NCBI RefSeq assembly: GCF_009866805.1
Contig: NZ_SIZW01000039.1
Coordinates: 248,001 to 312,000, forward strand
DNA length: 64,000 nucleotides
From: Schauerella aestuarii
GTDB lineage: Bacteria > Pseudomonadota > Gammaproteobacteria > Burkholderiales > Burkholderiaceae_B
Direction of reading: 5' to 3'
The notes beneath the pieces were generated by a model. The model saw only the letters and a program-made list of their open reading frames with translations. It did not search any database and was not told where the DNA came from. Numbering within the stretch: position 1 is the first letter of the stretch; every line of letters starts with the position of its first letter. The translations under genes were made by a program, and so were the position numbers. This document shows positions 35,179-44,279 of this stretch, piece by piece.

Positions 35179-35682
35179 ATGGCCTTCGTTAAGGAATTCC
35201 GCGACTTTGCCGTCAAAGGCAATGTGATCGATCTCGCCGTCGGTGTCATCATCGGCGCCGCTTTTGGACAGATCGTCAATTCATTGGTGAAAGACGTTGT
35301 CATGCCGGTCGTCAACTTTTTGATCGGGGGAGCCGTCGATTTCTCGAACAAGTTCATTGTGTTGCGAATGCCTGAGGGATATTCGGGCGCCATGACCTAT
35401 GACGACCTCACCAAAGCGGGTGCGGTGCTCTTTGCATGGGGCAACTTCGTCACGATCCTCATCAACTTCGTGCTGCTCGCCTTCATCATTTTCTGGATGG
35501 TGAAGCTCGTGAATTCCGCGCGCCGCAAGTCGGAAGTCGAAGCGCCGCCGAAGGCCCCGGCTGAAGACGTCGTGCTGCTGCGTGAGATCCGCGATTCGTT
35601 GCAGAACCGCAATACGGTCGTGTCGGCACCGGCTACGGGTACGCCCGCCACCCCGGTTGCCGGTCGTCCGCTGACGCCTTAA
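35179..35682 (+). CDS. mscL: Large-conductance mechanosensitive channel MscL
   Basis: Emergency osmotic release channel of the inner membrane. The 167-aa protein from ATG 35179 (after CAGGAG) begins [32 protein letters not shown], the hallmark N-terminal helix and TM1 pore. TM2 follows ([24 protein letters not shown]), then the charged cytoplasmic helix ([15 protein letters not shown]). The C-terminal tail (Ala/Pro/Thr-rich) makes it about 25 residues longer than many MscL proteins. The gene appears monocistronic. Confidence 0.95.
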   Translation: MAFVKEFRDFAVKGNVIDLAVGVIIGAAFGQIVNSLVKDVVMPVVNFLIGGAVDFSNKFIVLRMPEGYSGAMTYDDLTKAGAVLFAWGNFVTILINFVLLAFIIFWMVKLVNSARRKSEVEAPPKAPAEDVVLLREIRDSLQNRNTVVSAPATGTPATPVAGRPLTP

Positions 35683-35928
35683 CGGGCCCTGCAGGGCATG
35701 CCGCTGTTGTCTGATTGCCACAGTGACATGCCCGTTCACCCGTTCCGGGCGGCGCCGCGCGCTGTCTGGGCTGCTTTGACGTCGTTTTGAAGGTCGATCG
35801 ATCGCCTGACGGCACCTGCGTTCGGGCGTTTGGGCGGCAGACCAATTGCATGACGTGCTTGTCGGTGGGTTGAGAGACGGCAACCTGTTGGAACGCGCTG
35901 GTCGATCGCGACGTTCCGGCGCGGCCCG

Positions 35929-36705
35929 TCAGACTGGGTTGTCGATGTCCACGAAGATCACGTCGATTCCGAATTGCGCGGCGACGGCTTCACCTAACGC
36001 CTGGGCGCCATAACGTTCCGTGGCATGGTGGCCGGCGCCGATGAAGCCCGTTCCGGTTTCACGTGCAAGGTGAGTGGTCTGTTCAGACGCCTCACCGGTG
36101 ATGTAGACCGTTGCGCCGGCATCCAGGGCGTCGGCCATCATGTTTTGCGCGCCGCCCGTGCACCAGGCGATGCGGCCGAGCGGCAGTGTGGGATCGCCTA
36201 TCACCAGGGGGGTGCGGGCGAGTGTTTGGGTCACGCGCTGCTGCAGGTCGGCGAGCGTGTTCAGGCCGGGTGCGCTACCCAGCCAGATCAGATTGTCGGG
36301 ACCACATAACAGCGGCTTGCCCGCATCGTCGCGCAGCGGCTCCAAGCCCAGTATGCGTGCCAGTTGAGCATTGTTGCCCAGTGTGGGGTGGGCATCGAGG
36401 GGAAGATGATAGGCGAACAGATTCAGATCATGCGCCAACGTCAGCGCCAGTCGGGTGCGGCGCGGGCCGCGTACGCGGGGGTCCTCGTTTTTCCAGAACC
36501 AGCCGTGGTGCACCAGCACCGCATCGGCGTCGCGCGCAATCGCTTCGCGCAGCAGTGCTTCGCTGGCGGTCACGCCGGTCACGATACGGCGGATCGTGGG
36601 CGTGCCCTCGACCTGCAAGCCGTTGGGACAGTAATCCTTAAAACGCGCGGTGGCGAGCGTGGCGTCGAGCCAATGCGCGAGGTCTTGTGCGGTAACGTCT
36701 TTCAT
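35929..36705 (-). CDS. Nif3-like dinuclear metal-centre protein (YbgI family)
   Basis: A 258-aa member of the Nif3/YbgI family: YCPNGLQVEGTPTIRRIVTGVTAS, the metal-binding AVLVHHGWFWKNEDP, AYHLPLDAHPTLGNNAQLA, and the C-terminal HHATERYGAQALGEAVA. His and Asp/Glu residues at these places hold a dimetal site. YbgI-type proteins have been linked to GTP cyclohydrolase I-like (type 2) annotation, but the physiological role is unclear. ATG 36705 closely follows CAGGAAG. It is divergent from the HtrA gene, with only 20 bp between the starts. Confidence 0.88.
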   Translation of the reverse strand: MKDVTAQDLAHWLDATLATARFKDYCPNGLQVEGTPTIRRIVTGVTASEALLREAIARDADAVLVHHGWFWKNEDPRVRGPRRTRLALTLAHDLNLFAYHLPLDAHPTLGNNAQLARILGLEPLRDDAGKPLLCGPDNLIWLGSAPGLNTLADLQQRVTQTLARTPLVIGDPTLPLGRIAWCTGGAQNMMADALDAGATVYITGEASEQTTHLARETGTGFIGAGHHATERYGAQALGEAVAAQFGIDVIFVDIDNPV

Positions 36706-36725
36706 CTTCCTGCCCGGTTGGAAAC

Positions 36726-37886
36726 ATGCGCCGCTATTGGTTGATCTTTGCGCAAGCGGTCACCGTGTGTCTTGCCATTCTATTCGTGGTCTCGACCTTG
36801 CGGCCGCAGTGGGTCGGGCCGCAAGTGGCTGCCTTGCCCGAGACGCAGGTGTCGCCTGCGCCGCTCGTCGCACCTGCGGGCGCCGTCAATGTCACGTCTT
36901 ATGCAAACGCGGTGGCACTGGCCGCACCCTCGGTGGTCAACGTCTACACCACCAAAACGGTCAATTTGCCGAGCACGCCGCTGCCCGGGGATCCGATCCT
37001 GCGCCAGTTCCTGGGTCAGATGCCGGATGCGCCGCGGCATCACTCGTCGACCAGCCTGGGGTCGGGCGTGATCATCAATGCCGACGGTTACGTGCTCACC
37101 AATTATCACGTGGTGGAAGCGGCCGATTCGATCGAGGTGGCGTTGGCCGACGGCCGCGCCTTGAGCGCGACCGTGGTGGGCGCCGATCCTGAAACCGATC
37201 TGGCGGTGCTCAAGCTGCCGGAAACCGACGCACCCTTGCCCCTGGCCACGCTGGCGCGCAACCGTGAGTCGCGCGTGGGCGATGTCGTGCTGGCCATCGG
37301 CAATCCGTTCGGCGTGGGCCAGACCACCACGCAAGGGATCATTTCGGCGCTCGGGCGCAATCGGCTGGGCATCAACACGTACGAGAATTTCATTCAGACC
37401 GATGCCGCCATCAATCCCGGCAACTCTGGCGGCGCGCTCGTCGACACGCAAGGGCGCGTGATCGGCATCAATACTGCCATCTACTCGCCTTCGGGTGGAT
37501 CGCTGGGCATCGGGTTCGCCATCCCCATCGATGCGGCGCACAGCATCATGGAAGAGATCGTGACCAACGGCTCGGTCAAGCGCGGTTGGCTGGGCGTGGA
37601 GCCGCAGGACATCACTGCCGAACTCATGCGCTCGTTCAAGTTGGCGGATCGCCAGGGCGTGATCATCGCCGGCGTCATCCGCGACGGCCCGGCCGGCCGG
37701 GCAGGTGTGCGAGTGGGCGATATCGTGATCGCGATCGAAAACACGCGAGTGCGCGACACCACGTCGATGCTGTCGATGATCGCGGCATTGCCGCCTGGCT
37801 ACACCGCCGAGCTTGCCGTGATTCGTGCGGGCAAGGAACGCACCATTCGCGTGAAGGTCGGTACGCGGCCCGCACGTCCCAATTGA
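36726..37886 (+). CDS. DegS/HtrA-type trypsin-like serine protease with one PDZ domain
   Basis: A 386-aa periplasmic protease anchored by an N-terminal helix (about 5-24, WLIFAQAVTVCLAILFVVST). The catalytic triad is H128 (LTNYHVVEAAD), D158 (ETDLAVLKL) and S234 (NPGNSGGALVD). A single PDZ domain (about 285-375; GWLGVEPQDITAELMRSF) follows. One PDZ and a membrane anchor resemble DegS, the sensor protease of envelope stress, rather than the two-PDZ DegP. Whether it cleaves RseA cannot be told from here. It lies divergent to the Nif3 gene. Confidence 0.9.
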   Translation: MRRYWLIFAQAVTVCLAILFVVSTLRPQWVGPQVAALPETQVSPAPLVAPAGAVNVTSYANAVALAAPSVVNVYTTKTVNLPSTPLPGDPILRQFLGQMPDAPRHHSSTSLGSGVIINADGYVLTNYHVVEAADSIEVALADGRALSATVVGADPETDLAVLKLPETDAPLPLATLARNRESRVGDVVLAIGNPFGVGQTTTQGIISALGRNRLGINTYENFIQTDAAINPGNSGGALVDTQGRVIGINTAIYSPSGGSLGIGFAIPIDAAHSIMEEIVTNGSVKRGWLGVEPQDITAELMRSFKLADRQGVIIAGVIRDGPAGRAGVRVGDIVIAIENTRVRDTTSMLSMIAALPPGYTAELAVIRAGKERTIRVKVGTRPARPN

Positions 37887-37995
37887 CGGTTTGGGGAGCG
37901 AGGCCTGGGGATCACGCCTGAGCCATTCGAGCGTGGTTGCCGGTGCGGCATACGGCCGCCTCGGCGGGTGAAGATGGCGATGCGGGCAGTGATCG

Positions 37996-38460
37996 TCACG
38001 ACGATGCGGGCGTCGCATTGTGCGTTCGCCCTCTGGCGATCAGCCGCACGATGGCCAGCAACGCACTGCGCTCAGCGGGCGCAAGCGTGCGCACCAATCG
38101 ATCGATTTCTGCATGCTCCCGATCGCGGGGGGTAAGGGGCAGTGCATCGGCCGATGCCGCAGTCGTGCAGGCAATGTGTGCGTATCCTGCGCCGCCATCC
38201 ACATCGTTCAACGCCACGTTCGTGCGCGACGGTTGTGGCATGGGATTGGCGAACTCGATGCCGTCACTGAGCCAGACTGCCGTGGTATCCAGCGCGCGTG
38301 CCAGGGCGATCAACGTGTTGCGTTTGGGGCTGTAGCCCTCCCCACGCGTGAGAATCCGATGGATGCAGGATTGCGCCACGCCCGAGATTCGGGACAGTTC
38401 CTGCTGGCTGGTGATACCGCGCCAACGCATTCGGGCGCGCAAGCGAGTTGCTAAGGTCAT
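37996..38460 (-). CDS. cI-like HTH (XRE family) transcriptional regulator
   Basis: A 154-aa protein with an N-terminal HTH (about 3-62): MTLATRLRARM, then QQELSRISGVAQSCIHRILTRGE and NTLIALARALDTTAVWLSDG. This resembles phage repressors. The C-terminal half (about 95-154) is not an S24 peptidase and has no domain I recognise; it ends in a helix DREHAEIDRLVRTLAPAERSALLAIVRLI. ATG 38460 is chosen because an operator-like palindrome and a promoter lie directly before it; ATG 38487 is possible. No phage genes surround it. An orphan domesticated repressor is inferred. Confidence 0.75.
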   Translation of the reverse strand: MTLATRLRARMRWRGITSQQELSRISGVAQSCIHRILTRGEGYSPKRNTLIALARALDTTAVWLSDGIEFANPMPQPSRTNVALNDVDGGAGYAHIACTTAASADALPLTPRDREHAEIDRLVRTLAPAERSALLAIVRLIARGRTHNATPASS

Positions 38461-38466
38461 ACGGCA

Positions 38467-38502
38467 ATGTAGGATTACATCGCCCATGGACTCAAGGGTG
38501 AA
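38467..38502 (-). promoter_or_regulatory. Promoter and operator-like palindrome of the cI-like gene
   Basis: The inverted repeat ATGTA-GGAT-TACAT (38467-38480) ends 7 bp before the ATG at 38460. On the minus strand TTCACC (38497-38502), 17-bp spacer and TGTAAT (38474-38479) make a promoter whose -10 lies inside the palindrome. The transcript would be nearly leaderless, as for phage repressor maintenance promoters. Autoregulation is inferred. Confidence 0.5.
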
Positions 38503-38591
38503 TCAGTCCCGTATATGGCTCGTACGTGGCATGCATGTGGCGCGCATATAGCGCGCATGTGGCTGGCCTGCGGCGGGGCACCCGCTGGCAT

Positions 38592-38620
38592 GCGAAACGC
38601 CGCCCTCAGGCGGCGTTTTC
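38592..38620 (-). terminator. Probable terminator of the his-tat transcript
   Basis: GAAACGCCGCC-CTCA-GGCGGCGTTTTC is a perfect GC-rich stem downstream of tatC with a short T-run. It is about 115 bp after the tatC stop in the direction of transcription. Confidence 0.6.
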
Positions 38621-38733
38621 ACGAGGAACATTCGATCGCGGTTGCGGCAGACGGCTATTCGGTTGCCAGGAGTGCAACCGCAAGCTGCGGTGATCCCGTT
38701 GCCAAAATTGTCACGGTCGCTCCCGCAACTGGA

Positions 38734-39519
38734 CTAGTCGCGTTTTGCGATCTCGGCGGCGTCCGCGTCGCTGCGACTGCGCGGTTTGATCATGCGCCCA
38801 AAGATCAGGCCCACTTCAAACAGCAGGCACAGCGGCACGGCCAGCATGAACTGGCTCACTACGTCCGGCGGGGTGACCACCGCGGCGATCACGAAGGCGC
38901 CCACGATCACGTAGCCGCGCGACGCCGCCAGCTTTTCAACCGTCACCAGCCCGGTGCGCACCAGCAGCACCACCACCACCGGCACTTCGAACGTGATGCC
39001 GAAGGCAAGGAACATCGTCATCACGAAGCTCAGGTACGCCTCGATATCCGGCGCGGGCGTGATCGACTGCGGCGCGAAGCTGGCGATGAAATGAAACACC
39101 GTCTTGAAGACGAAGAAATAGCAGAAGGCCATGCCTGCGATGAAGAGCAGCGTGCTCGACACGATCAACGGCATCGCGAGTTGCTTCTCGTGCTTGTACA
39201 GGCCAGGCGCCACAAAGGCCCAAGCCTGATACAGCACGATCGGTAACGCGACAATGAATGCCGCCATCATCGTGACCTTGACGGGCACCATGAATGGCGT
39301 GATCACGCCGGTCGCGATCATGCGCGTGCCTTGCGGCAGCGAGGCCAGCATGGGCTGCGCCAGCACGTCGTAGATCACCGACGCACCGGGATAGATGAAC
39401 AGCACGACAAATACCGCCACGACGCTGCCTACGGCCCACATGAGCCGCAGACGCAGCTCGATCAGGTGCGACATGAAGCTGTCTTGCTGGCCTTCTTCTT
39501 GTGTGTCTTGCGCGCTCAC
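38734..39519 (-). CDS. tatC: Sec-independent protein translocase subunit TatC
   Basis: The 261-aa polytopic receptor for twin-arginine signal peptides. It begins MSHLIELRLRL after a short acidic leader, the conserved N-terminal motif, and contains six membrane segments. The conserved first periplasmic loop reads FMVPVKVTMMAAFIVALPIVLYQ. The start is GTG 39519, whose GTGA overlaps the tatB stop. Last gene of tatABC and of the long murA-his-tat run. The Rieske protein PetA in this window is a likely client. Confidence 0.94.
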   Translation of the reverse strand: MSAQDTQEEGQQDSFMSHLIELRLRLMWAVGSVVAVFVVLFIYPGASVIYDVLAQPMLASLPQGTRMIATGVITPFMVPVKVTMMAAFIVALPIVLYQAWAFVAPGLYKHEKQLAMPLIVSSTLLFIAGMAFCYFFVFKTVFHFIASFAPQSITPAPDIEAYLSFVMTMFLAFGITFEVPVVVVLLVRTGLVTVEKLAASRGYVIVGAFVIAAVVTPPDVVSQFMLAVPLCLLFEVGLIFGRMIKPRSRSDADAAEIAKRD

Positions 39520-40187
39520 GATGCCGCTCCGCCGGTGGAGGGCGCCTTCGCATCGGATGCGGCGCCTGTGTCGACAGGCTTGGCCGTCGCGGTGTCGTGG
39601 GCGGGGGCTTCGATGGGCGGCATGGCGGCGGTGGGCGACACGCTCGGTGCAGGCGCGCTGTCAGCCTTGGAGGGCGCGGGCATGTGCGGCCCGGCGTTGT
39701 TCTGGGCAGGCACGGGTGCCGGATTGGCCGGTTCGGGGGAGACTGGGTTGCCACTGGATGCGGCAACCGGTGCTTTGGCCGGCTCGGATGCGAGCGGATC
39801 GGGCGTGGCGACCGAGGCGTGCGTAGCGTTGTTCGACAACGCATCGGGCGCGGTCGTGCCGTCACCCTTCACCGCCGAAGCGGCGTCGCGCGCCGTGGCA
39901 TCCAGTTCGCTGCGCAGATCGGTGCCGGACTTGCGAATGGACGCTTCGGTATCGCGCAACGACGTATTGACCGTTTGCGCGGCGTCTTCCATTTCGGTCT
40001 TGAACTTGCGCAACTCGTCGAGCTCGATCTCGCGCTTGATATCGCCTTTGACGTCGCTGACGTAACGCTGGGCACGCCCAAGCAAATGGCCCACGGTGCG
40101 GGCGACCTTGGGCAAACGTTCCGGACCGATGACGATCAGCGCAATCACGCCGATCACCATCAGTTCGGTGAAACTGACATCAAACAT
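39516..40187 (-). CDS. tatB: Sec-independent protein translocase subunit TatB
   Basis: A 223-aa protein with the TatA/B-type N-terminus MFDVSFTELMVIGVIALIVIGPERLPKVART (one membrane helix with the conserved Glu and GPERLP turn), an amphipathic helix, and a long Ala/Pro/Ser-rich C-terminal tail of about 120 residues. TatB forms the signal-peptide receptor with TatC. It overlaps tatC by 4 bp and lies 69 bp after tatA. Confidence 0.93.
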   Translation of the reverse strand: MFDVSFTELMVIGVIALIVIGPERLPKVARTVGHLLGRAQRYVSDVKGDIKREIELDELRKFKTEMEDAAQTVNTSLRDTEASIRKSGTDLRSELDATARDAASAVKGDGTTAPDALSNNATHASVATPDPLASEPAKAPVAASSGNPVSPEPANPAPVPAQNNAGPHMPAPSKADSAPAPSVSPTAAMPPIEAPAHDTATAKPVDTGAASDAKAPSTGGAAS

Positions 40188-40256
40188 GCGACGGCCGTAT
40201 GAAGAAGGTAGGAAACGAACGACGGGCGCCGCCGCGCAGGCATGCGCCCCTCAAAC

Positions 40257-40490
40257 TCACGATTTGTTCTTTTCGCGGGCCTGGACGTCGATCGTGTCGT
40301 CGGCGACGCGCTGATGCGTGACCGGATCGTGCTTTGCGTCGGCATCGCTATTGGCTTCGCGCATGCCGTCCTTGAAACCCTTGACCGCGCCACCGAGATC
40401 GCCGCCTACATTACGCAGCTTTTTGGTGCCGAAAATCAGCGCCACGATCACCAGAACGATCAACCAATGCCAAATGCTGAAACTACCCAT
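40257..40490 (-). CDS. tatA: Sec-independent protein translocase subunit TatA
   Basis: A 77-aa pore-forming component. [33 protein letters not shown] gives the membrane helix, the FGTKKL hinge and the amphipathic helix of TatA, followed by a short charged tail. A CGGAGAA ribosome-binding site precedes ATG 40490. It is 144 bp after hisE and is the first tat gene. Confidence 0.94.
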   Translation of the reverse strand: MGSFSIWHWLIVLVIVALIFGTKKLRNVGGDLGGAVKGFKDGMREANSDADAKHDPVTHQRVADDTIDVQAREKNKS

Positions 40491-40586
40491 GACGGTTCTC
40501 CGTGAATATCATGCGTGGGAGCCGCGACGTTTTACTCTAAAACGCGGACCGCCGTTACGGTGGAATTACCAAACATTCTACTCTCG

Positions 40587-40607
40587 CCACCGGTGTGAGG
40601 CCGGTGG
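40587..40607 (-). other. Hairpin between hisE and tatA
   Basis: CCACCGG and CCGGTGG form a perfect 7-bp stem with a 7-nt loop in the 144-bp hisE-tatA gap. There is no U-tract, so it is more likely an mRNA processing or stability element than a terminator. Confidence 0.35.
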
Positions 40608-40634
40608 GTGCTTTCCCGACCTGGATACGCGATC

Positions 40635-40985
40635 TCAGTCGGGTGTTCTGCGGGCTTTTTCTTCGAGTCCGGAGAGTCCTTCGCGGCGTGCCAGCTCGGC
40701 CAGTACCGCTTCGGGCCGCAGATTGTAGTGAGTCAATGCTACGAGACAATGAAACCACAAATCGGCGGTTTCACTGATGATGCGTTCCGGCACGCCATCT
40801 TTGGCGGCCATCACGAGTTCGGTGCTTTCTTCGCCGATCTTCTTCAAGAAAGCATCCGGACCCTTGGCGAGCAGTTTGGCCACATAAGAGGTGGCCGGGT
40901 CGCCGCCCTGGTCGGGACGGCGCGTGGCCAGGGTGTCGGCAACGCGCTTCAGGATATCGTCGCCGTGGGGGCTCAACGTGCTCAT
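40635..40985 (-). CDS. hisE: Phosphoribosyl-ATP pyrophosphatase
   Basis: Second step of histidine synthesis: hydrolyses PR-ATP to PR-AMP. A 116-aa MazG-like protein beginning [22 protein letters not shown], with the metal-binding motif [15 protein letters not shown] and the helix [20 protein letters not shown] 40985 overlaps the hisI stop by 4 bp. It is separate from hisI, unlike the fused enterobacterial hisIE. Last his gene of the run. Confidence 0.94.
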   Translation of the reverse strand: MSTLSPHGDDILKRVADTLATRRPDQGGDPATSYVAKLLAKGPDAFLKKIGEESTELVMAAKDGVPERIISETADLWFHCLVALTHYNLRPEAVLAELARREGLSGLEEKARRTPD

Positions 40986-41386
40986 TTGTAGATCAGTTCC
41001 GGGTCTTTCAGGACGGGATCGGTGGTTTTCCAGACGGCGTTGTCGCTCTGGCCGTCGAGACTGCGGAAAAAGCAGCTCGCACGTCCCGTGTGACATGCAA
41101 TCCCGCCGATTTGTTCCACTTTCAGCAGAATGACGTCGCCGTCGCAGTCCAGGCGGATGTCGTGCACTTGCTGGACGTGGCCCGATTCTTCGCCCTTGCG
41201 CCACAAACGCTTGCGCGAACGCGACCAGTACACCGCGCGGCCGGTCGACGCGGTTTCTTCCAGGGCGTCGCGGTTCATCCAGGCCACCATCAGGATCTGA
41301 CCGTTGCCGGCATCCTGTGCGATGGCGGGGATCAGGCCGTCGGCGTCGAAGACGACCTCGGCGATCCAGGGTTGGGAGCTCGACAT
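40982..41386 (-). CDS. hisI: Phosphoribosyl-AMP cyclohydrolase
   Basis: Third step of histidine synthesis: opens the adenine ring of PR-AMP. The 134-aa protein carries [38 protein letters not shown], the Mg-binding [13 protein letters not shown] and the Zn-ligand Cys region [14 protein letters not shown]. Length fits the stand-alone enzyme. It lies one base after hisF and overlaps hisE. Confidence 0.95.
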   Translation of the reverse strand: MSSSQPWIAEVVFDADGLIPAIAQDAGNGQILMVAWMNRDALEETASTGRAVYWSRSRKRLWRKGEESGHVQQVHDIRLDCDGDVILLKVEQIGGIACHTGRASCFFRSLDGQSDNAVWKTTDPVLKDPELIYK

Positions 41387-41387
41387 A

Positions 41388-42203
41388 TCAATCCATCCTT
41401 ACCGAAATGCCGCGCTCGGCCATGAACGCTTTGGCTTCGCGCACGGTGTGGGTGCCGTAGTGAAAAATGCTGGCGGCCAACACGGCGCTGGCGCGCCCGG
41501 TGGTCACGCCTTCTGCCAGATGCTCGAGCCCGCCGACACCACCCGAGGCGATGACCGGAACCGGCACGGCGTCAGAAACGGCGCGCGTGAGCGCCAGATC
41601 GAAGCCCGACTTGGTGCCGTCGCGATCCATGCTGGTGAGCAGGATTTCACCGGCGCCATAGGCGGCCATGCGGCGCGCCCACGCCACGGCGTCGATGCCG
41701 GTGGCCTTGCGCCCGCCATGGGTAAACACTTCCCAGTGATCGGGCTCGCCCGGCTTGGATGTGCGGCGGGCGTCGATCGCGACCACGATGCACTGCGAGC
41801 CGTGATAGTCGGCCGCGGCGCGCACGAGTTCGGGATTGGCCACCGCAGCGCTATTGATGCTGATCTTGTCGGCGCCGGCGTTGAGCAGCCGTTGGATATC
41901 GGACACCTGGCGCACGCCACCCCCCACCGTCAGCGGGATGAAGATCTGCGAGGCGACGGCTTCGATGATCGGGAGGATCAGGTCGCGGCCATCGCTGGTG
42001 GCCGTGATGTCCAGAAACGTCAGCTCGTCGGCGCCTTGCTCGTTGTACTTGCGCGCGATCTCGATCGGATCGCCGGCATCGACGAGATTGACGAAATTGA
42101 CGCCCTTGACGACGCGCCCGGCCGTGACGTCCAGGCAGGGGATGATGCGGCGGGTGAGGGCGCCGGACGCGGCGGCGCTGACCGCCGGTGCGGAGCCGGT
42201 CAT
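41388..42203 (-). CDS. hisF: Imidazole glycerol phosphate synthase, cyclase subunit
   Basis: A (beta/alpha)8-barrel that uses ammonia from HisH to form IGP and AICAR. The core begins [22 protein letters not shown] with the first catalytic Asp (CLDV). Later are [18 protein letters not shown] and [17 protein letters not shown] with the second Asp. From ATG 42203 the protein is 271 aa, carrying about 14 extra N-terminal residues compared with many HisF. The start overlaps the hisA stop as ATGA. Confidence 0.95.
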   Translation of the reverse strand: MTGSAPAVSAAASGALTRRIIPCLDVTAGRVVKGVNFVNLVDAGDPIEIARKYNEQGADELTFLDITATSDGRDLILPIIEAVASQIFIPLTVGGGVRQVSDIQRLLNAGADKISINSAAVANPELVRAAADYHGSQCIVVAIDARRTSKPGEPDHWEVFTHGGRKATGIDAVAWARRMAAYGAGEILLTSMDRDGTKSGFDLALTRAVSDAVPVPVIASGGVGGLEHLAEGVTTGRASAVLAASIFHYGTHTVREAKAFMAERGISVRMD

Positions 42204-42943
42204 GATTGGGTCAGCTCGTCGGCGCGCGTTTGCGCGGCCGCGAAATCGAGCGTGCCTTCGTAGATGCTGCGGCCCAGGATCGCGCCTTCGATGCCTTCTT
42301 CCGCCACGGCGCACAGCGCTTCGATGTCCTGCATGCCGGCGATACCGCCCGAGGCGTAGATGGGGATGCGCACATGCTGCGCGAGTTTCACCGTGGCTTC
42401 GACGTTCACGCCCGACAGCATGCCATCGCGGCCGATGTCGGTGTAGATGATGCCTTCGCAGCCGTAGTCTTCGAACTTGCTGGCCAGATCGAGCACGTCG
42501 TGGCGGGTGAGCTTGCTCCAGCCGTCAGTCGCGACTTTGCCGTCGCGTGCGTCCAGGCCGACGATGATGCTGCCGGGAAACGCGCCGCAGGCATCGTGCA
42601 GAAAGCCAGGGTTCTTCACGGCGGCCGTGCCGATGATGACGTAGGTGATGCCGCTGTCCAGATAGCGCTCGATGGTGTCGAGGTCGCGGATACCGCCGCC
42701 GATCTGCACGGGGATGTCGTCACCCACGGCGTCGACGATGGCGCGAATCTGCGCTTCGTTCTTGGGCTTGCCGGCCACGGCACCGTTCAGGTCGACCAGA
42801 TGCAATCGGCGGGCGCCGCGCTCGAGCCAGAGCGAGGCCATCGCGGCAGGGTCTTCGGAGAACACCGTGGCATCTTCCAGGTCACCCTGGCGCAAGCGAA
42901 CGCAACGTCCGTCTTTGAGGTCGATGGCGGGGATCAGCAGCAT
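42200..42943 (-). CDS. hisA: ProFAR isomerase
   Basis: Fourth step: Amadori isomerisation of ProFAR to PRFAR. The 247-aa barrel from ATG 42943 opens [17 protein letters not shown] with catalytic D8, then [27 protein letters not shown] and [14 protein letters not shown] with the second catalytic Asp. A TTG two codons upstream is less likely as a start. It lies 55 bp after hisH and overlaps hisF. Confidence 0.95.
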   Translation of the reverse strand: MLLIPAIDLKDGRCVRLRQGDLEDATVFSEDPAAMASLWLERGARRLHLVDLNGAVAGKPKNEAQIRAIVDAVGDDIPVQIGGGIRDLDTIERYLDSGITYVIIGTAAVKNPGFLHDACGAFPGSIIVGLDARDGKVATDGWSKLTRHDVLDLASKFEDYGCEGIIYTDIGRDGMLSGVNVEATVKLAQHVRIPIYASGGIAGMQDIEALCAVAEEGIEGAILGRSIYEGTLDFAAAQTRADELTQS

Positions 42944-42998
42944 GGTCAATAGCAGAGATGAAGAGGAGAAAAGGGAGATGCCGGTCGAGCGGAAATGC

Positions 42999-43694
42999 TC
43001 AGGCCGGCTGCCAGTCTACAAAATTACGGTACAGGCGCAAACCGTGGTCGGCGCTTTTCTCGGGATGGAACTGGACGGCGAAGATATTGTCGGCCGCGAC
43101 CGCGCAGGTAAACAGATAACCGTAATCCGATTCGCCCACCGTGAGGGCAGGATCGGCGGGGGCGGCGTAGTAGCTGTGCACGAAGTAGAAGTGCGTATTG
43201 TCTGGAATGCCTTCCCACAGCGGATGGGCGCGGGTTTGGCGCACGCGGTTCCAGCCCATGTGCGGCACTTTCAGGCGTTCGTCCACGGCGTCGGGTGCGC
43301 CGGCGCCGGCGGCCAGCGTCGCATCGTCGGCAAGCAGCCGGGAGGCGAATTGCGGGCCGTCGAAGCGCCGCACCACGCCCGGAAAAATGCTGAGGCAGGC
43401 GGTATCGCCTTCCTCGCTGGCGTCGAACAGCATTTGTTCGCCTACGCACACGCCGAGCAGCGGCTTGTTGCGCGCGGCTTGCGTCACGGCATCGCGCAGG
43501 CCCGATTCGTTGAGCGTGCGCATGCAATCGGCCATGGCACCTTGTCCGGGAAAGACTACGCGGTCGGCCGCGAGGATGCCTTCGGGATCATTGCAGATTT
43601 GAATGTCGGCATCGGGCGCGGCGGCGCGCAGCGCGCGGGCCACCGAGTGAAAGTTGCCCATGCCGTAGTCGACGATGGCAATCGAATTGCTCAC
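42999..43694 (-). CDS. hisH: Imidazole glycerol phosphate synthase, glutaminase subunit
   Basis: The 231-aa class I glutamine amidotransferase that feeds ammonia to HisF. It starts at GTG 43694, overlapping the hisB stop as GTGA, and reads [18 protein letters not shown]. The catalytic Cys is in [15 protein letters not shown], and the His/Glu pair is in [12 protein letters not shown]. The VPHMGWNRV region is also typical. Confidence 0.95.
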   Translation of the reverse strand: MSNSIAIVDYGMGNFHSVARALRAAAPDADIQICNDPEGILAADRVVFPGQGAMADCMRTLNESGLRDAVTQAARNKPLLGVCVGEQMLFDASEEGDTACLSIFPGVVRRFDGPQFASRLLADDATLAAGAGAPDAVDERLKVPHMGWNRVRQTRAHPLWEGIPDNTHFYFVHSYYAAPADPALTVGESDYGYLFTCAVAADNIFAVQFHPEKSADHGLRLYRNFVDWQPA

Positions 43695-44278
43695 AGCACA
43701 CCCTTGGTCGACGGGATGACGCCTTCGCTGCGCGAGTCGAATTCGACCGCCATGCGCAGGGCGCGGCCACAGGCCTTGAACACCGTTTCGCACTGGTGAT
43801 GGGCGTTGATGCCGCGCAGGTTGTCGATGTGCATGGTGATGCCGGCGTGATTGACCAGACCCTGGAAAAACTCGCGGGTGAGGTCGACGTCGAACGTACC
43901 GATGCGGGCACGGGTGAACGGCACGTGAAATTCCAGCCCGGGGCGGCCCGAGAAATCGATGACCACGCGCGACAGCGCTTCGTCCAGCGGCACGTAGGCG
44001 TGACCGTAGCGGCGCAGCCCGGCCTTGTTTCCGACGGCCTGTGCGATGGCCTGGCCCAACGTAATGCCGACGTCTTCCACCGTGTGGTGATCGTCGATAT
44101 GCAGGTCGCCCACCGCCTTGATGTCCAGATCGATCAAGCCGTGACGGGCAATCTGATCCAGCATGTGATCCAGGAACGGGACGCCGGTGTCGATCTGTTG
44201 ACGGCCGGTGCCGTCGAGGTTGATCGCGACGCGAATCTGGGTCTCGTTGGTGTTGCGGGTAATTTCTGCGGTACGCAT
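43691..44278 (-). CDS. hisB: Imidazoleglycerol-phosphate dehydratase (monofunctional)
   Basis: Sixth step of histidine synthesis. The 195-aa protein has the two His-rich metal motifs, [15 protein letters not shown] and [14 protein letters not shown], and later [16 protein letters not shown] and [17 protein letters not shown]. There is no N-terminal phosphatase domain, so histidinol phosphatase must be encoded elsewhere. It follows hisC by one base. Confidence 0.95.
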   Translation of the reverse strand: MRTAEITRNTNETQIRVAINLDGTGRQQIDTGVPFLDHMLDQIARHGLIDLDIKAVGDLHIDDHHTVEDVGITLGQAIAQAVGNKAGLRRYGHAYVPLDEALSRVVIDFSGRPGLEFHVPFTRARIGTFDVDLTREFFQGLVNHAGITMHIDNLRGINAHHQCETVFKACGRALRMAVEFDSRSEGVIPSTKGVL

Positions 44279-44279
44279 G

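Noticed and set aside
35683-35928. Small gene between mscL and the Nif3 gene
   Set aside because: 246 bp with only Arg-rich short frames on both strands and no ribosome-binding site; the palindrome GCCCTGCAGGGC after mscL has no U-tract.
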